Source: Acinetobacter schindleri CIP 107287
GTDB taxonomy: Bacteria; Pseudomonadota; Gammaproteobacteria; Pseudomonadales; Moraxellaceae
Direction of reading: 5' to 3'
Assembly (NCBI RefSeq): GCF_000368625.1
Contig: NZ_KB849574.1
Coordinates: forward strand, 186,001-250,000
DNA: 64,000 bases
In this document: piece after piece, positions 63,102-64,000 of the stretch
Position numbering within the stretch: the first letter of the stretch is position 1
How the letters are laid out: every line of letters starts with the position of its first letter
Notes under the pieces: generated by a model
Told to the model about the DNA's origin: nothing
What the model saw: the letters and a program-made list of their open reading frames with translations, nothing else
Database searches by the model: none
Translations under genes and position numbers: made by a program

Positions 63102-64000
63102 TTAGGCTTCAACCCATTTTCCATCCTGGTAAACCAAAGACCATTTGGTTTGCTTACCTTCAGGTGTCTCTGAACCAATATATTGCGACTGGTTCTTACG
63201 GCTGAATTTCACTAGAGTTGGATTACCTTCAGGATCTACATCTGGTGCCTGCAAGATAAACTGATACTTTGGATCCAGCTGCTCTGCAACGGTACGTAGT
63301 TCCGCCACCTTCGGTGCACGGGTTTCACGTACTTTAGGGAATTTGCTCGCTGCCAGGAACAGACCTGCTGCACCATCACGCAGGACAAAGAAATCATCAT
63401 GCTTGGTTGAGCGTAAATGTTCCATCTTGATTGGATCAACACGCGGTGGCGCAGGCTGACCATTTTTCAAAACCTTACGGGTATTTTCACAGCTGGTGCA
63501 GGCAAAATAAGGACCAAAACGGCCAGTCTTTAACTGCATTTCGCCATCACATTTGTCACATGGAATGGTTGGGCCATCATAGCCCTTGATCTTGAACTCA
63601 CCTTCTTCCAGTTCAAAACCGGCACAGTCCGGATTATTACCGCAGATATGCAGTTTACGACCACCATCAATGACATAGCTGTCCATCGCAGTTGAGCAGA
63701 TCGGACAACGTTTTTTCGACATCAGATCAGCAGTTTCAGCGGCATCATCGTCAGAAAGTGCAGCCAAAGACTCAACTGGGGTCAAGTTCAGTGTACCTTT
63801 ACAACGCTCTTTAGGCGGCAGGTTATAACCTGAACAACCTAAGAATACACCTGTGGTTCCGGTACGGATCTGCATCGGACGGTCGCATTCTTTACAGTGC
63901 ACGGCATTGACTTCCACCGGCTGATTACGGCGCATACCGCTCTCACCCTGTGCATTGGTCAAACGCTTCTTAAAGTCACCGTAGAAGCTGTCTAAAAGAT
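63102..64000 (-). CDS. topA: DNA topoisomerase I, C-terminal part (truncated by window edge)
   Basis: The frame is open to the window edge (LLDSFYGDFKKRLTNAQGES), so only the last 299 codons are present. The visible part is the zinc-ribbon region: CKECDRPMQIRTGTTGVFLG, CPICSTAMDSYVIDGG and CDKCDGEMQLKTGRFGPYFA, each with CxxC pairs, then a basic C-terminal domain ending YQDGKWVEA. These C-terminal ribbons help TopA bind single-stranded DNA when relaxing negative supercoils. The catalytic Tyr domain lies outside the window. Confidence 0.93.
   Translation of the reverse strand, partial: LLDSFYGDFKKRLTNAQGESGMRRNQPVEVNAVHCKECDRPMQIRTGTTGVFLGCSGYNLPPKERCKGTLNLTPVESLAALSDDDAAETADLMSKKRCPICSTAMDSYVIDGGRKLHICGNNPDCAGFELEEGEFKIKGYDGPTIPCDKCDGEMQLKTGRFGPYFACTSCENTRKVLKNGQPAPPRVDPIKMEHLRSTKHDDFFVLRDGAAGLFLAASKFPKVRETRAPKVAELRTVAEQLDPKYQFILQAPDVDPEGNPTLVKFSRKNQSQYIGSETPEGKQTKWSLVYQDGKWVEA

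Overview
The window looks like chromosomal DNA of an Acinetobacter species. The evidence is the gene content and protein style: metX-metW, lgt, a thyA remnant beside folA, the tonB-exbB-exbD order, ThyA, CatM and CatB sequences close to what I recall for this genus, and an AT-rich composition with Acinetobacter-like intergenic DNA. No database was searched, so genus is an inference and species is left open.

Layout. (1) 1-7038: iron uptake. Two TonB-dependent siderophore receptors, each behind a perfect GATAAT-N-ATTATC Fur site, flank a PiuC-type hydroxylase and an FMN-dependent alpha-hydroxy-acid oxidase. (2) 7039-17552: housekeeping. leuA with a structured leader, metX-metW-SEL1 protein, rdgB, an AEC permease, an NRDE protein, lgt, two tandem paralogous membrane proteins, a CHAP-like hydrolase without a signal peptide and a lipocalin. 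(3) 17571-44653: an accessory island. It starts with decayed coding sequence and a complete 283-residue thyA of the Vibrio/Shewanella kind. An 849-base stretch without genes follows, then a long minus-strand array: TauD-like dioxygenase, class II aldolase-like protein, ketopantoate-reductase-like protein, branched-chain-type ABC importer with a fused permease-ATPase, OprD porin, and the complete indole-3-acetate (IAA) genes iacG-F-E-D-C-I-B-A-H. The divergent iacR, then catM and catBCA-catIJFD, complete it. (4) 44655-64000: host backbone resumes with the last 60 codons of a different, E. coli-type thyA, its terminator, and folA. Then come a DUF4105 protein, a META lipoprotein, msrA, exbD-exbB-tonB, purU, a TetR/aldehyde dehydrogenase pair, rpmB-rpmG, a CPA2 antiporter, small proteins, a UvrD-like helicase, glycerate kinase, a putative zinc metalloprotease, a NYN-domain protein and the 3' part of topA.

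How it works together. The iac enzymes should turn IAA into catechol, and the cat enzymes should take catechol through muconate and 3-oxoadipate to succinyl-CoA and acetyl-CoA. The island therefore encodes a whole route, apparently with its own porin and importer. The three enzymes at the distal end of the importer operon are not part of the known iac set and are the best candidates for an undescribed extension.

The main evolutionary observation is at the thyA-folA locus. The native thyA survives only as its 3' end, joined one base after the catD stop codon, while a foreign full-length thyA sits at the other end of the island. This suggests that the island destroyed the native gene and replaced its function.
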